Shown here one piece after another: positions 24,856 through 35,098 of a DNA stretch of 64,000 nt. The stretch's first letter is position 1. Every line of letters starts with the position of its first letter. The DNA lies in assembly GCF_036178145.1 (NCBI RefSeq), contig NZ_CP108067.1:9501001-9565000 (forward strand), given 5' to 3'. Below the pieces are notes generated by a model. That model was not told where the DNA came from and searched no databases. It worked only from the letters and a program-made list of their open reading frames with translations. The position numbers and the translations under genes were made by a program. Source of the DNA: Streptomyces sp. NBC_00273 (lineage in GTDB: Bacteria; Actinomycetota; Actinomycetes; Streptomycetales; Streptomycetaceae).

Positions 24856-25491
24856 TCAGTGTTCGAGGTCGGCGCGCATGGCGGCGAACAGGCGGGCGGC
24901 GTCGGCCGGGGTGGTGCGGGGGAAGAGCGCGACGGCGGCGGTGGTGGTGTCGGACCAGCCGCAGATGACGTCGGTGGCGTTGGCGGACTCGGGCAGGCTG
25001 AGGCACTCGAGGGATCCGCCGAATGGGCCGGGCTGGTACGGCTTGGCGGTGGTGGGGGTGCCGGTGGAGCCGTTTTGCAGCGCGTAGTCGATCAGGCCGC
25101 GCCAAAGGTGCTCGCGACGCTTGTTCGGGTCCTCGGGAACGCTGTCGACGCCAACGAAAAGGATGCGGCGGCCGGAGGTCTGCCCGGCACGGTTGTAGTC
25201 AGCGACCACCAGGTGCATGCCGTCACGCATCTCGCCCGGGTCAACCGGGACGTCGGAGACCGCGCTGGCGCCGGTGGCCTTGGTGAGCCCGCCGGCGGTG
25301 GCGGCCTCGGCCAGCGTGTGCTTGCCCGAACCGGCGGGCGAGGTGGAGGAGGCGGGCGCGGAGACAGGGGCGGTGGTGGTGGGAGGGGCGGGAGGGGCTT
25401 CGGCTTCGGCTGCGGGGTCGCAGGCGGTGAGCGTCAGCGTGGTTGCGAGGGCGATCGTGGCGAGGAGCGTGCGGGGACCAAGGATGGGCAT
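24856..25491 (-). CDS. lipoprotein, unknown function
   Basis: A 211-residue exported lipoprotein. The signal is LLATIALATTLTLTAC with Cys at about residue 24, followed by a Pro/Thr/Ala linker. The mature domain includes GMHLVVADYNRAGQTSGRRI and CLSLPESANATDVICGWSD with two Cys that may pair. No catalytic motif is seen. It is unrelated in sequence to the lipoprotein at 7462-8022. It lies between two 35-bp direct repeats. Confidence 0.75.
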   Translation of the reverse strand: MPILGPRTLLATIALATTLTLTACDPAAEAEAPPAPPTTTAPVSAPASSTSPAGSGKHTLAEAATAGGLTKATGASAVSDVPVDPGEMRDGMHLVVADYNRAGQTSGRRILFVGVDSVPEDPNKRREHLWRGLIDYALQNGSTGTPTTAKPYQPGPFGGSLECLSLPESANATDVICGWSDTTTAAVALFPRTTPADAARLFAAMRADLEH

Positions 25492-25619
25492 GGCAGAGTC
25501 TCCCGGGGTGTGGTGGTCGGCTGGGCTGCTGGGCCCAATGGCCGCACGCTAGTGGCCGACTCGGCGGGCGGGTGCCCCGAGCCCAGTTCCCTTACAGCAC
25601 CGGGACATGGCGGTGACGC

Positions 25620-25654
25620 AAGAGCCTGGTGATGACGGGCACGGTGGTTCGAGT
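25620..25654 (+). repeat. 35-bp direct repeat, copy B
   Basis: Second copy of the repeat at 24402-24436, in the same orientation, 1218 bp away. Two substitutions separate the copies. Confidence 0.65.
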
Positions 25655-27541
25655 GTTGCGGGACGCGGCCGGTAGACGCTGGACGGGGGAGCGGTGGTGA
25701 TGACGGGCAGGCGGGCTGTACCGGCGCCCGGTGCTGGCGGGGACGGCGGCGCCGCGTGCGGCTCCTGGGCCGACAGAGCCGGGCACGAGACCGTCGTCCT
25801 GTCCTTGAGCCTGCCGGCCGGAACAGTGGCGCTGGCCAGCGCGTGGCGCGGGTGCCCTGCACCTTCCGCGCCCCCGCTCCGCCGGCGCCGGACACCGCTG
25901 GGCGGCCGGTGTGCTCGACCTGCCGGGAGGCGGACCGGGAGCGGTCGCTGAGGCTGCTGAAGGCGATCGACGAAGTCGGCGACGGGACCGGCATGGCGGG
26001 GGAGTGGCCGGAGTGCGAGCGGACCGTCCTGCACAGCGTCGCAGGACTCCCGGGCCGCGAGTACCCGCCGCCGGGCCACGGCCACCCCCCGCCCGTGCGG
26101 AGCGCCATGGGGGTGGGGCCGAGGGTGTGGAGGTCCGTGAACCGGTTCACGGAGCGGTGCGGGGCGCGGGCGGCAATGCGGACAGGGCCAGCCCGGCGGG
26201 TGCGGGTCGGCCCTGTCGCGTGCAACATTCGTGCGGCAATGCGGTGCTGCTGTGTCCCTGTCTGCGAAGTCATCCTCGGCCTCGGCGACCAGGCCCCGCT
26301 CTGGAACAGCTGAAGGTGCACCCGGCCGCGCGCTCCCGGATGGTGCCGTTGGCCAGGGACGTCCTGTTGGGGCGGGAGGCGGGCCTCCTGGTCGGCTCAC
26401 ACCAGTGGCCCCTGTCGGCCGCCCGCATGCAGAACATCCGTAAGGGCGAGAGCAGACATTCCGTCGTTCGGCACCTGAACCGCCTGACGGTCGGTACTTC
26501 CTGGAAGCAGGCCCCCGGGACGGCCCTGGTGGGCCGCCTTGTGGATGCGACGCTCCACTCCCTGATCACGGCCGCTGTCCGCGCCGCCCGGGTCCCGGCT
26601 GTGGGTCTCCCCGGCCGCGCCCCGCTCATCCACGGTGGCGAGTCGCTGAGCCTGCTGAAGGTGGACCTCCTGGAACTGCGCACCACCGATCGTGGACAAC
26701 GCTGCCAAGATGGTGGAGGCCAACAAGAGGATCGGACAGCCTCCTGACCCTGCAGTTGGTCCGTGAAGTGCCGGGAGGCCGCCGAGGCCTGTGCCTGCTT
26801 GAGGTAGATCACGACGTCGTTCTCCAGCGGAAGACTGCGTCCCGGTTGAAGGCGAGGCCGGGGCCGCATCTTGCGGAACTTGAACCTGGAAGGCGGTGGG
26901 GTCAGCGGCGAGCCAGGAGCTCTTCCAGACGCAGCAGCACCTCGTTTACGGCGCTCGTCACATCTCAGCCGAACACCACGTTCTACGCCGAGGCGGACGA
27001 TGGCGACACGTGGTCCGGACCGTACGTTGTGACGGTGCCGCTGGAGCCCTTCGGCGACTGCTGCTGGGGGCTAAATACCACTACAGGGCAGACAGTGGGG
27101 ATGCGCCTTCTGACGAGCGACTACTCCCAGTTCAACTACGTTCGCGCGGTCGAGCTCGGCTGACTGTGCCGTCTCACGTGCTGACAGGGCGGTGGAAGGC
27201 GACGCTAGCTCGTCAAGGTTGCGTCCTTTGAGGTCCGCCATTCGGTCGCCACCACCTCGTCGTGCGGGCACGCTTGGGGTGACTGTAAGGAGCTACGCTC
27301 CAGCACGAGGATCTTGGGCCCGAGACGAGATCCGGACCACGGACCCCTCTCTGAACCGGGCGGCCAAACTTACCTGGCAACCAGTCAAGATCACCTGTCA
27401 TCGGGCATGCACGGTTCCGCCAGGCCCTGGATCTGTACCGCCCCGAGCAGTCACGGCGTTCTGGCGGCGGCCTGCTTCTGCGAAGGTCAGGCGACCGCAG
27501 ACCGTACGGGTCGGCAGCCGGACCATGCCGGTGTTGCCGTT
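25655..27541. other. degraded region, no confident gene
   Basis: Protein-like segments occur on the plus strand but in changing frames and without starts. Examples are VCSTCREADRERSLRLLKAI near 25910, RMVPLARDVLLGREAGLLVG near 26350, and about 65 codons ending at 27163 (TTFYAEADDGDTWSGPYVVT and onward). None matches a family I know. They look like decayed genes. Confidence 0.35.
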
Positions 27542-27705
27542 TCACTCCGCTTCGCCCAGCATCAGCCCGAGTCCCACCATGCGGTTGGCGGTCCTTCGCT
27601 CCCGGTACGCATGGGTTCGGCAGGCGTCATCGCAGTAGAGGCGCCGGGGTGGGGCGTCCCTGGCAACCGAGCCCCACATGAGGTGCAGAAGCGAACGTGG
27701 GCCAT
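27542..27705 (-). pseudogene. small zinc-finger protein, frameshifted
   Basis: From an ATG at 27705 one frame reads MAHVRFCTSCGARLPGTP (a CxxC pair). A one-base shift then gives RRLYCDDACRTHAYRERR (a CxxxC pair) and a short tail. Together they make the four-Cys pattern of small Streptomyces zinc-finger proteins. Whether the shift is decay or a base-call error cannot be told from here. Confidence 0.5.
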
Positions 27706-27915
27706 GTGTCCAGCGTTGCTCATCTGGCCCCGGCCATCCAACTTCGTCCAGGTTTGCTGTCACCGGACAACGGCCTCATGGCTGCGTAGGTCAGAAGCAG
27801 GAACGGTTGCCGGTAGCTGGACCCGCAGGCCACCCTGATCTACCTCGCCGACCACGTCGACCCTGGACAGGAAACCTGCCTGCCCGAGATCGCCGCCCGT
27901 GATCTACTGCCGGTC

Positions 27916-28566
27916 ATGCCGTTGCTGATGCTGGACCTCGACAACACCCTGGTCGACCGCGACGCTGCCTTCCGCGACGCCGTCACCGCATTCCTCACAG
28001 AGCACCACCTGCCCGACACGGACCTGGCGTGGGTGATGACCGTCGACGCCAGCGGTTATACCGCCCGCCACGAGGTCGCCGCGGCCATGACCGACCGATA
28101 CCGGAACAACATGCCCGCCACGGCAATCCATGCCCTGCTTGACCGTGGCGCCGCCGATCGCGTCGTGCTGACGGACTCCTCCCGCGAAGCTCTGGACAAG
28201 GCGCAGGCAGACGGCTGGACCTGCGTGATCGTCACCAACGGCCGTACGACCCAGCAAGAAGCCAAGATCCGCCATACCGGACTCGACCAACTCGTCCAGG
28301 GCTGGGTGATCTCCGAGACGGTCGGCCGCAAGAAGCCCGAACCGGAGATCTTCCACGCTGCCGCCGCTACCGTCGGAGTGCCCCTCACCGGCGCATGGGT
28401 CATCGGCGATTCCCCGCATGCCGACATCGCTGGCGCCAATGCGCTCGGGCTTCGAAGCATCTGGGTATCTAACGGACAGGCATGGGCCCAGGACTCCTAC
28501 CAACCTACCCATGTCGCCGAGGACATCGCCACCGCGATCGACTACGTCATCAGCGCGGAGAGATAA
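27916..28566 (+). CDS. HAD-superfamily hydrolase
   Basis: A 216-residue phosphatase-like protein with all four HAD motifs: DLDNTLVD at residues 7-14 (nucleophile and acid Asp), VIVTNG near 100, the Lys of GRKKPEPEIF near 138, and VIGDSPHADIAGA near 160. A helical cap lies between motifs I and II. The substrate is unknown, probably a small phosphorylated metabolite. It stands alone between a zinc-finger remnant and a gene-poor stretch. Confidence 0.9.
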   Translation: MPLLMLDLDNTLVDRDAAFRDAVTAFLTEHHLPDTDLAWVMTVDASGYTARHEVAAAMTDRYRNNMPATAIHALLDRGAADRVVLTDSSREALDKAQADGWTCVIVTNGRTTQQEAKIRHTGLDQLVQGWVISETVGRKKPEPEIFHAAAATVGVPLTGAWVIGDSPHADIAGANALGLRSIWVSNGQAWAQDSYQPTHVAEDIATAIDYVISAER

Positions 28567-28662
28567 GGCACGACCAACCCCGCTGGTCGTTGAGGGACTG
28601 GGACGCACACCGCTCCGGGAGCTCCATCCGTTCCCCCGGGTCTGCCCGGAGCGGGTCCTGTT

Positions 28663-28752
28663 CCTGACACCTGACGTGTTCCGTCCCTTGCTGGGCGCAC
28701 CCCCAGGGGACGGCTGCCGACGCACTTGGCGGCCGAAGCGTCAGGTGTCAGG
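28663..28752. repeat. 90-bp element bounded by perfect 14-bp inverted repeats
   Basis: CCTGACACCTGACG (28663-28676) and its exact complement (28739-28752) are separated by 62 bp. The same 14-mer also occurs at 4565-4578. No gene lies inside. It may be a small non-autonomous element or an old IS end pair. No gene is seen between 28567 and 29385. Confidence 0.55.
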
Positions 28753-29385
28753 ATCAACCCCTCACATCCGGGTGACAGGGGTGGGTCGGCGTGCCATTCG
28801 GGTCCGCAGGGTGGGTCGGAGGGTCTTCCGATACAGGGTCGATGTCCCGCAGGATCCCGGTCCTGCCGTGTACGTCCTGGACGCGTGCCCGATGTCGTTC
28901 CGGTCGATCACCCCGCCACCTCCGGTCTCAAGAGTGGGGGTGGCGCCGGATGACGATGTTGCGGTCGGACACACCGGACAGGTTCCCAGCAGGGCGGTAC
29001 ACGGCCCGCCGTGCCGCTCTCCCTCGCTTACTGGGTGAACCGGCCGCTGCGCCGCCTGACGGTCCTGAACATCGTCTGGCTCGGATAGCTGCTCCCGCGC
29101 TGGTATCCCGTTTGCCCGGCCCCGCGATCAGGCCGGGGGCGGGCACCGTTGTCCTCTGGGGGCGTTGGAGCGTGCTGCCCGGGGTGAGGAGCGTCGGTGG
29201 CACCCGGCTCGTCCACCCCGGCTCGGCCGGATGCTCTGCCGTACCCGGCAAGGGCGCGCCGCCGTCTGAGTGGTGAAGACCCCGGCGACGCCCGCCGGAC
29301 GGAGCCGGATACGGCGTTTAGCCCGCGTCGAGGATGGCGCCACCCGGCGGTGACGGGTTCAAGCGGAAACGTATTCTCGCTGTTC

Positions 29386-30231
29386 ATGACGTTGCGAAGT
29401 CGGTTGTGGGGTGTGTCTTGCTGGGTGGCATGGGCGAGGGGTGGTGGGGCGCCGTGGCACCAAGCGGCGATCGACGATGCCCACCGCCTTGTGTGGGAGG
29501 GCTCGTTCGAGGCGGCGGAGGCACGGGCGCGGGCCGTCGTCGCTGCTCGTGAGGGTGTGCGGGGGCGCGATCGGCGGCCATGGGTTGTTTGGCAGGGCAG
29601 GTACTACGCCATTCTGGCGGCGGTCCTTCACGGCCGGGGAGCGGCGGTGTTGGCTGAACTAGAAGGCCTGATCGCCGAACTGGATCAGCTGACCGGCGCG
29701 AGCCGGTTGCTGCTGCTGAAGGCCCGGCTGTTCCGCGCGTGGGTGCTGATCGACGAGGGCCGACCCGCTGAGGCGGAGGCCGAGGTTGGGGCCGTTCTGT
29801 GGACGTTGACGCGGACCATGTACGTGACCGATGTCTGGGCGCTGGAACTGGATGCTTTGGTGTGCATGGGTGATGTCCTGTGCGCGCTGGGCCGGTATGA
29901 GGAGGCGGAGACGATCGCCCGTGGGCATCTGCCACGGGCCGAGGGAGACCTGGCGTTCGGTCTGCATGTCCTGTTGCTTCGCAGTCTGTCGGGCCAGGAG
30001 CGTCATCAGGAGGCCCTGGCCGAGTCCGGCGGGCACCACCCCGAGTCGTCTCCCGCCGACTCCGGAGTGCACGAGCTCGCCACTGCCGTCGCCCTGCACG
30101 GCCTGGGCCGCCACGACGAGGCGAGGGAAGAGGCCCAGCGGGCGCTGACCGCATGCGAACGCTACCTCCATCCCAGCCACCAACGGGTGGGCGAGATCCG
30201 GGCGCTACTCACCCTCATAGCCCCCGCCTGA
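29386..30231 (+). CDS. TPR-repeat protein
   Basis: A 281-residue helical protein made of tetratricopeptide-like units: AIDDAHRLVWEGSFEAAEAR, ARLFRAWVLIDEGRPAEAEA, ALVCMGDVLCALGRYEEAET, and a last unit AVALHGLGRHDEAREEAQRA. The first hydrophobic stretch may be a loose membrane anchor or just the first helix. The ATG at 29386 has no Shine-Dalgarno, but TATTCT lies 8 bases before it with GGTGAC 17 bp further up, so the transcript may be leaderless. It is probably a protein-interaction scaffold, partner unknown. Confidence 0.75.
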   Translation: MTLRSRLWGVSCWVAWARGGGAPWHQAAIDDAHRLVWEGSFEAAEARARAVVAAREGVRGRDRRPWVVWQGRYYAILAAVLHGRGAAVLAELEGLIAELDQLTGASRLLLLKARLFRAWVLIDEGRPAEAEAEVGAVLWTLTRTMYVTDVWALELDALVCMGDVLCALGRYEEAETIARGHLPRAEGDLAFGLHVLLLRSLSGQERHQEALAESGGHHPESSPADSGVHELATAVALHGLGRHDEAREEAQRALTACERYLHPSHQRVGEIRALLTLIAPA

Positions 30232-30407
30232 CACGACGCCTGTGGGCACCGGACGGCTCGCGGGTCGCCGCTGACCGTCTCGGAAGCTCGATCCACGGGC
30301 CGTAGTGGGCCAGTGGGGTCCCTACCGGCGGCCGAAGTGCTTCTGCCAGGGCGTCGCGGCGGTCGGCGGGGTGCTGGAGCGCGGGGTCGAGGAGGTAGAC
30401 GCCGTCG

Positions 30408-31580
30408 TTGAACGCCTCGAATCCGACCGTCTCCCCTGGACCCATCGACTGGGCGTCCGTCGAGGACTGGCTCGGACTGCGGCTGCCGGCTGACTACAAG
30501 CGGCTCGCCGACCGGTACGGGCCGCTGGACTTCGGTGAGTACGTGTGGATCCACGTGCCGTGCGTCCAGCAGGACCGCTTCGACTACGGCGAGCTGCTGC
30601 GCGCGACGCACCGGCAGGCGCGGATCGAGGCGCGGGAGCTGCCCGAGGCCGAGCGGCCCGTGTTCCACCCCGAGCCCGGCGGCCTATTGGCCTGGGGCTG
30701 CACGCGGGGCAGCGACGTGTTGTTCTGGGACACCTCGGCCTCCGTCGACCCCGACAAGTGGACCGTGATGGTCCGGCACTCGGGGGCGGTGCCGGGCAGT
30801 GGCCTGCTCCGGTGGCACCCGTACGACCTGACGCTCACCGACTATCTGCGGCACACCGTCCGCGACACCTGGGAGCTCCCTTCTCCTCCCGGCCCGCTGC
30901 TGGGCCCGCTGCCGGGCACGGTCGCGCGGACCGTCTTCCTTCCCGACGCCCAGGCGTGGACCCCGCCCGCGCCTGTCCCGCCTCGACTCACTGAGGCCGA
31001 GCACCGAATCGCGCTGGAGACCGGCACGGGGCTGGACGCACTGAGGCTGCTGTCGCCGCCACCCGAGCGGCCGTACCTCGGCAACGGCTCCTGGGAGGGG
31101 CTGTTCGCCGAGCTGGGCACACGGCTGCCCGGGGAGTACGTGCGGCTGATGGACGGGTACGGCGCCGGCATCTGGAGCGGGTGGCTGCGTTTGCACACCC
31201 CGCTCCGGACCGGCAAGCGGCGTTTCCTCACGCACGTCGAGGACACAGCGGACGCCTACCGGCAGCTCAAGGACGCCAACGCGGGCTGGTACCCGCTGGC
31301 CGTCTGGCCCGAGCCCGGCGGCTTCCTCCCCTTCGCCAACTCCATCGACGGCGACTACCTCGGATGGCTCACCAAGGGCGGGGATCCCGACACATGGCCG
31401 CTGATCGTCTGGCCCCGCCACGCTGACCAGGGACCGCCACTCGAAGGCGGCCTGATCGACACCCTCCTCGACTGGCAACGCGGCATGCTGGTCACGCATG
31501 GGTTCGCCACCCTGGACGAGGACGACGACCCTGTCGAGTTCGCGGACTTCCGGCCCTGGGACGACCACGCCTACTGGTGA
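30408..31580 (+). CDS. SMI1/KNR4 (SUKH) family protein with two domains
   Basis: A 390-residue protein with two SUKH domains. The first (residues about 14-160) begins WASVEDWLGLRLPADYKRLA and contains GLLAWGCTRGSDVLFWDT. The second (about 220-375) contains LGTRLPGEYVRLMDGYGAGI and GFLPFANSIDGDYLGWLT. A Pro-rich linker joins them. SUKH proteins are mostly immunity proteins against contact-dependent or polymorphic toxins, but no toxin gene is nearby. The TTG at 30408 has GAGGAGG 12 bases upstream and is the only reasonable start before the first domain. Confidence 0.85.
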   Translation: MNASNPTVSPGPIDWASVEDWLGLRLPADYKRLADRYGPLDFGEYVWIHVPCVQQDRFDYGELLRATHRQARIEARELPEAERPVFHPEPGGLLAWGCTRGSDVLFWDTSASVDPDKWTVMVRHSGAVPGSGLLRWHPYDLTLTDYLRHTVRDTWELPSPPGPLLGPLPGTVARTVFLPDAQAWTPPAPVPPRLTEAEHRIALETGTGLDALRLLSPPPERPYLGNGSWEGLFAELGTRLPGEYVRLMDGYGAGIWSGWLRLHTPLRTGKRRFLTHVEDTADAYRQLKDANAGWYPLAVWPEPGGFLPFANSIDGDYLGWLTKGGDPDTWPLIVWPRHADQGPPLEGGLIDTLLDWQRGMLVTHGFATLDEDDDPVEFADFRPWDDHAYW

Positions 31581-31593
31581 GCCCTCGGCTGAC

Positions 31594-31617
31594 GGTTGCC
31601 CGGTTGCCCGGTTGCCC
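31594..31617 (+). repeat. 8-bp tandem repeat (ggttgccc) x3
   Basis: Three exact copies of GGTTGCCC and a partial fourth lie just after the SUKH gene. No gene is visible in 31618-32466 on either strand. Confidence 0.65.
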
Positions 31618-32466
31618 GGTGCGCTGGGTGTCGTGCTCGCGCCGCCGTTGACGATGCGCCGGCCGAGGCGATGCCCGTGCCGTCCTACTTCGGGTGGATG
31701 AGACAGCCAACGGCCGAGAACCATGCTGCAGAGGTTCGGTGGTGCCACGTAGCGCGCTGATTCGGTGACAACTACCCCGTGCACCCACATAACCGCAGGT
31801 CATCACGGGCTCGGTGACAGCCACCGTGCGTCGGTACGCCCACTAGGGCGCAGGCCGTCCGGGTGGGACACCGTCTCCTCAGGGCGCTTCAACGCCAGGC
31901 TACCCGGAAGACGGGTGCAACGGCCACTGCGAGTAGCCGCCTGGGGCTGCTCCCAGCCCCGTGGCGCTGCCAACCGCGGGCAAGGTCCTCGGCTGCCGTC
32001 ACAGGTCGCCGGCCACCGCCCCGGTCGGCAGCATCCAGCAGTGCCCGGCCGCCGCCACAGGTACGCCGCGCCCATACCGGCATCACGTGAAGACAGATGC
32101 CGGTGGACCGCCGCGGTCGGCTCGACCGACGGCGGGCGGCCGGCGGCCCCAGGAACGAGGGAGGCAGCCTTCCACGAGCGAGCCCGCGTCGTCGGGGGAG
32201 TGAGTACCGGCTCACGGGCCTCTGCTGGCCCGCGACGGGGGCGATTGTCAGGCGTGGCGTTATCGGCCTCGGCGAGGACCGTCGCTCCCTGCCAGCACGG
32301 CCGAGGCGCGGTAAGCACGACGGGGTGACAAGCCATCCGGCATGGGCTTGCGTGCCGTGAGAGCCGGCCCAACCGGCGGGGCAAGCCCAAGGCGAGCCTG
32401 GGCAAGCCCTCCCACAGCGTCTTGCGGCTTGTCCCGGGCTCGGTGCGCAGGTGGGAACGCAGGCCG

Positions 32467-33390
32467 TCAGTGCCGGTGGCGCCAGTGCTGGTGGACCTTG
32501 AGGACTTCGTAGCTCCATGCGGTGTGCTGCTGGGTGTCGGCCGGGCATCTCCAGCCGAGCTGTTCGGCGACGGCTGGGAAGCGGGGGTGCAGCTGGCGGT
32601 CCCCGACCGCGACGAGTGCGGACATGAGAGGTTCTTCCTTGCGGCTGTCTTCGTCGACCAGCCACAGGAGCACGCATTGGTCGTCGGCGTGGAAGCGGGG
32701 CATGCCGGGCAGGCGTTTGTGGATCTGGGGCCAGGTGGTGGTGGAGCCGGCGCGGGCGGTCTGTTCGAGCAGGGGCCGTAATGTGGTCGCGATTTCCCAC
32801 AGTTGTCCGGTCTCCAGGAGCGCCGGCTCGTTCCTGCAGGACGGGCAGGGCTTCACCGGCACCGGCACCGGCATTGGCACCGGAGCCAGAGCGGGGGTGG
32901 GGGCCTGGGGTGGTACGGAGGAACGCCGAGGTGCCGCAGACGGCGTGATCTTCCGGCGCGGCGGCTGGACAGCAGAGGAGTCGCCGGCCCGGGCGACGTC
33001 CGGTCGCACTTTGGGCGCTGCGACTGCCTGTTCGGGCTGTGGTGGGACGGCCTTCGAGGGTGCCGCGGCGGCCTGGCGTCGTTCTTCCTCCTGCCACCGG
33101 CGAGAGCCCAGGATCTCTTTGAGGCCCTGCAGCTCTGCCCGCTGCTCGCGGGTCTCACTCGGTGGAGCTCCGGCCGCCTGCTGCCATGCCAGGGCGTACA
33201 GGTCGGCGGCGACCGCGACCGCATACCGGTCGATGGCCCGCTTCAGTTCGGTCAGGGTGTGATTCAGCGTGCGGCGGACCGTGGCGATCTCCATCGCGGT
33301 CCTGGGAGCCCGGCCGGTGGTCCGGCGACGGAAGTCCGTCTGCCACGCCGCACCACCGCTGAGCCGCACCCGATTGTTCCCCAAGCCCAT
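32467..33390 (-). CDS. hypothetical protein with central proline-rich linker
   Basis: A 307-residue protein. The N-terminal part is helical (RRTLNHTLTELKRAIDRYAV and onward, about 35-110). The middle is a Pro/Ala/Arg linker with a PVPMPVPVPV run. The C-terminal part starts with a CPSCRNEP motif and includes MPRFHADDQCVLLWLVDEDS and SYEVLKVHQHWRHRH. The ATG at 33390 follows GGGGGGAG. Two CxxC-type Cys may bind metal. I do not recognise the family. Conservation across Streptomyces is plausible but unchecked. Confidence 0.55.
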   Translation of the reverse strand: MGLGNNRVRLSGGAAWQTDFRRRTTGRAPRTAMEIATVRRTLNHTLTELKRAIDRYAVAVAADLYALAWQQAAGAPPSETREQRAELQGLKEILGSRRWQEEERRQAAAAPSKAVPPQPEQAVAAPKVRPDVARAGDSSAVQPPRRKITPSAAPRRSSVPPQAPTPALAPVPMPVPVPVKPCPSCRNEPALLETGQLWEIATTLRPLLEQTARAGSTTTWPQIHKRLPGMPRFHADDQCVLLWLVDEDSRKEEPLMSALVAVGDRQLHPRFPAVAEQLGWRCPADTQQHTAWSYEVLKVHQHWRHRH

Positions 33391-33723
33391 ACTCCCCCCG
33401 AGCTGCGCAACAGATCCCCAAACGGTCGGGCAAGCCGCAGCCCAGACACAAGAGACCGGCCAGTCCACAACCCTGCGTTCCTTTGCGCAGCGTTGTCTGC
33501 GGGCAGGCTGGGCAAGCCGTTCCGAACGGAGGCTTACCCAGCCTTGGCCGGAGCACACCGGCGATGGGGCGTCGGCCGTGGTCCACCTGGGCTTCTCGGG
33601 GCGGCCGTGCCTGACGGATGGCCGGTGGCCGATTCGGAGTTGCACGCTTCGACCCGGACGAGAGCACCCCGGGCCGGGACCGCCAAGGCTCGCGCGGTAC
33701 CGGAGGTCACCTGCTGGACGGAA

Positions 33724-34275
33724 TCAGCGTTCGATGTGCTGGGCCACGGCCTGTGCCCAACGAGCTCCCTGGTTCGCCGGTGCCGCCTCGCGCAGCGACG
33801 CATTGTGCTCGCCCTGCCGGGAGTCTCCGGTGTCCTCCAGCGAAGGCGTGTCCACGGGGACGCTTCCCGGGAGCATCCAGCGTTCCTCCTCATGAGCGCC
33901 GTGTGCCATGGCGATCACATAGGACCGGCCTTCGGCCATCCGGGTCCTGTCGCCGTCCGCGTACACGACGCTCACCGTCACCGAGGCCGGCGGCGCGCCC
34001 TTGAACGCCCTATCCACCTGGGCCCGGTAGTCGACGCGGACCGGCCCACCGCCGAAGAGCGGGGCGTGCTCGCTGCTGCCGGTGATCCGCACCCACACCA
34101 GCTCGTCGGCGTGACCGGCGACCTCGCGGTCGTCGGTGGCCCGGTAGCCGACGTCCGCCGACGAAGTCGGGGGAAGGCCCGGCTCGAGTACGACTTTCGC
34201 GGCGCCCAGTGCGACGGCGGCAAGGACGAGCGTGGCACCGGCCAGGGCCCAGGTCTTCTTCTTCACGGTCATCAT
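33724..34275 (-). CDS. membrane-anchored or secreted hypothetical protein
   Basis: A 183-residue protein with a classical export signal (VKKKTWALAGATLVLAAVAL, then GAAKVV). The mature part contains ELVWVRITGSSEHAPLFGGG and RSYVIAMAHGAHEEERWMLP. Several start codons cluster at 34272-34281. The ATG at 34275 overlaps the stop of the upstream protease gene, so the two are likely co-translated. Function is unknown. The pairing suggests a partner or inhibitor of the protease, which is only an inference. Confidence 0.65.
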   Translation of the reverse strand: MMTVKKKTWALAGATLVLAAVALGAAKVVLEPGLPPTSSADVGYRATDDREVAGHADELVWVRITGSSEHAPLFGGGPVRVDYRAQVDRAFKGAPPASVTVSVVYADGDRTRMAEGRSYVIAMAHGAHEEERWMLPGSVPVDTPSLEDTGDSRQGEHNASLREAAPANQGARWAQAVAQHIER

Positions 34276-34844
34276 CCCCACAGCAGCGCGTAGTTCTTCT
34301 TGTCCTGAGCCGTCGGTGCCGACGCCATATCACCGGTGTGCGGTGCCATCAGCGTGGCGTATCTCGACGGATCCTTATGGCAGAAGCCGAGAGCGTGTCC
34401 CAGCTCGTGCGCGGCAGTCTTCCGCCTGGCCTCGGTCGTCGTCAGGTTCGCCAGGTTCAGCCAGATCACGTCGGTGCCCGGCCCGTGCTCCCAGTAGCCG
34501 TACAGGTCGCGCCACTGCCCGTCCGTGCGGTTCGTGTCCTTGAACTCGACGTCGGCATAGCTCGTCGCGTCATCCTTGCGGATCCTGACCGTGCCGAGGT
34601 TCCAGGACCGCACTGCGTGCGACAGGGCGTCGTCAAGGCTCGTCGCGTCGTCGTACGTGAGTTCCTTCCCGTCGACGGAGGAGTTACCGCGGGAGTCTGC
34701 GGCCTGCCCACCTGAGTACTTCGTCCAGCACGCCGCGTACGCCGCTGCGGCCTCGGCGGATGCGTCCGGGGCCAGCGGAGGCGCAGCCGCTGTCAGACCG
34801 GCGACCAACAAAGTAACCGTGAGCGTGATCCGTAACGGCTTCAT
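34272..34844 (-). CDS. secreted matrixin-like zinc metalloprotease
   Basis: A 190-residue exported protein. Residues 1-30 are a signal peptide (PLRITLTVTLLVAGLTAAAP). The zinc site HELGHALGFCH (residues about 148-158) fits HExxHxxGxxH, with the metzincin Met-turn candidate TLMAPHTG a few residues later. A propeptide with a Cys switch is not obvious. It should degrade extracellular proteins. The ATG at 34844 is the most likely start. A GTG three codons upstream is an alternative. It is translationally coupled to the hypothetical exported protein downstream. Confidence 0.85.
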   Translation of the reverse strand: MKPLRITLTVTLLVAGLTAAAPPLAPDASAEAAAAYAACWTKYSGGQAADSRGNSSVDGKELTYDDATSLDDALSHAVRSWNLGTVRIRKDDATSYADVEFKDTNRTDGQWRDLYGYWEHGPGTDVIWLNLANLTTTEARRKTAAHELGHALGFCHKDPSRYATLMAPHTGDMASAPTAQDKKNYALLWG

Positions 34845-35098
34845 GCCCGTCACAGTAAGGAGCGGATTTCGGACCGGATCGTTTCACCGTTCCCGCGTCG
34901 CTCGGATGGGGGTGTTCTACCTGGCTGGCTAGGGCGTTGCCCACCGGTCCCGTGACACTGTGCAGCCGACCCCAAGAGTTCGACCGCCAGGCGCCCGCGC
35001 CTTTCTCCGAAGCCAGATCGGCACCGATGAAGCGGCAGATCAGCCGATGGCGCGCGCCCCGAAACCCGAGAGCTAGAGGTGGCGCACCAACCCTCACA

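Noticed and set aside
27213..27545. A minus-strand gene near 27.3 kb and a tRNA-like fold near 27.3 kb
   Set aside because: The frame is Arg/Pro-rich with no motif, and no cloverleaf with a T-loop GTTCGA and a proper anticodon arm could be drawn.
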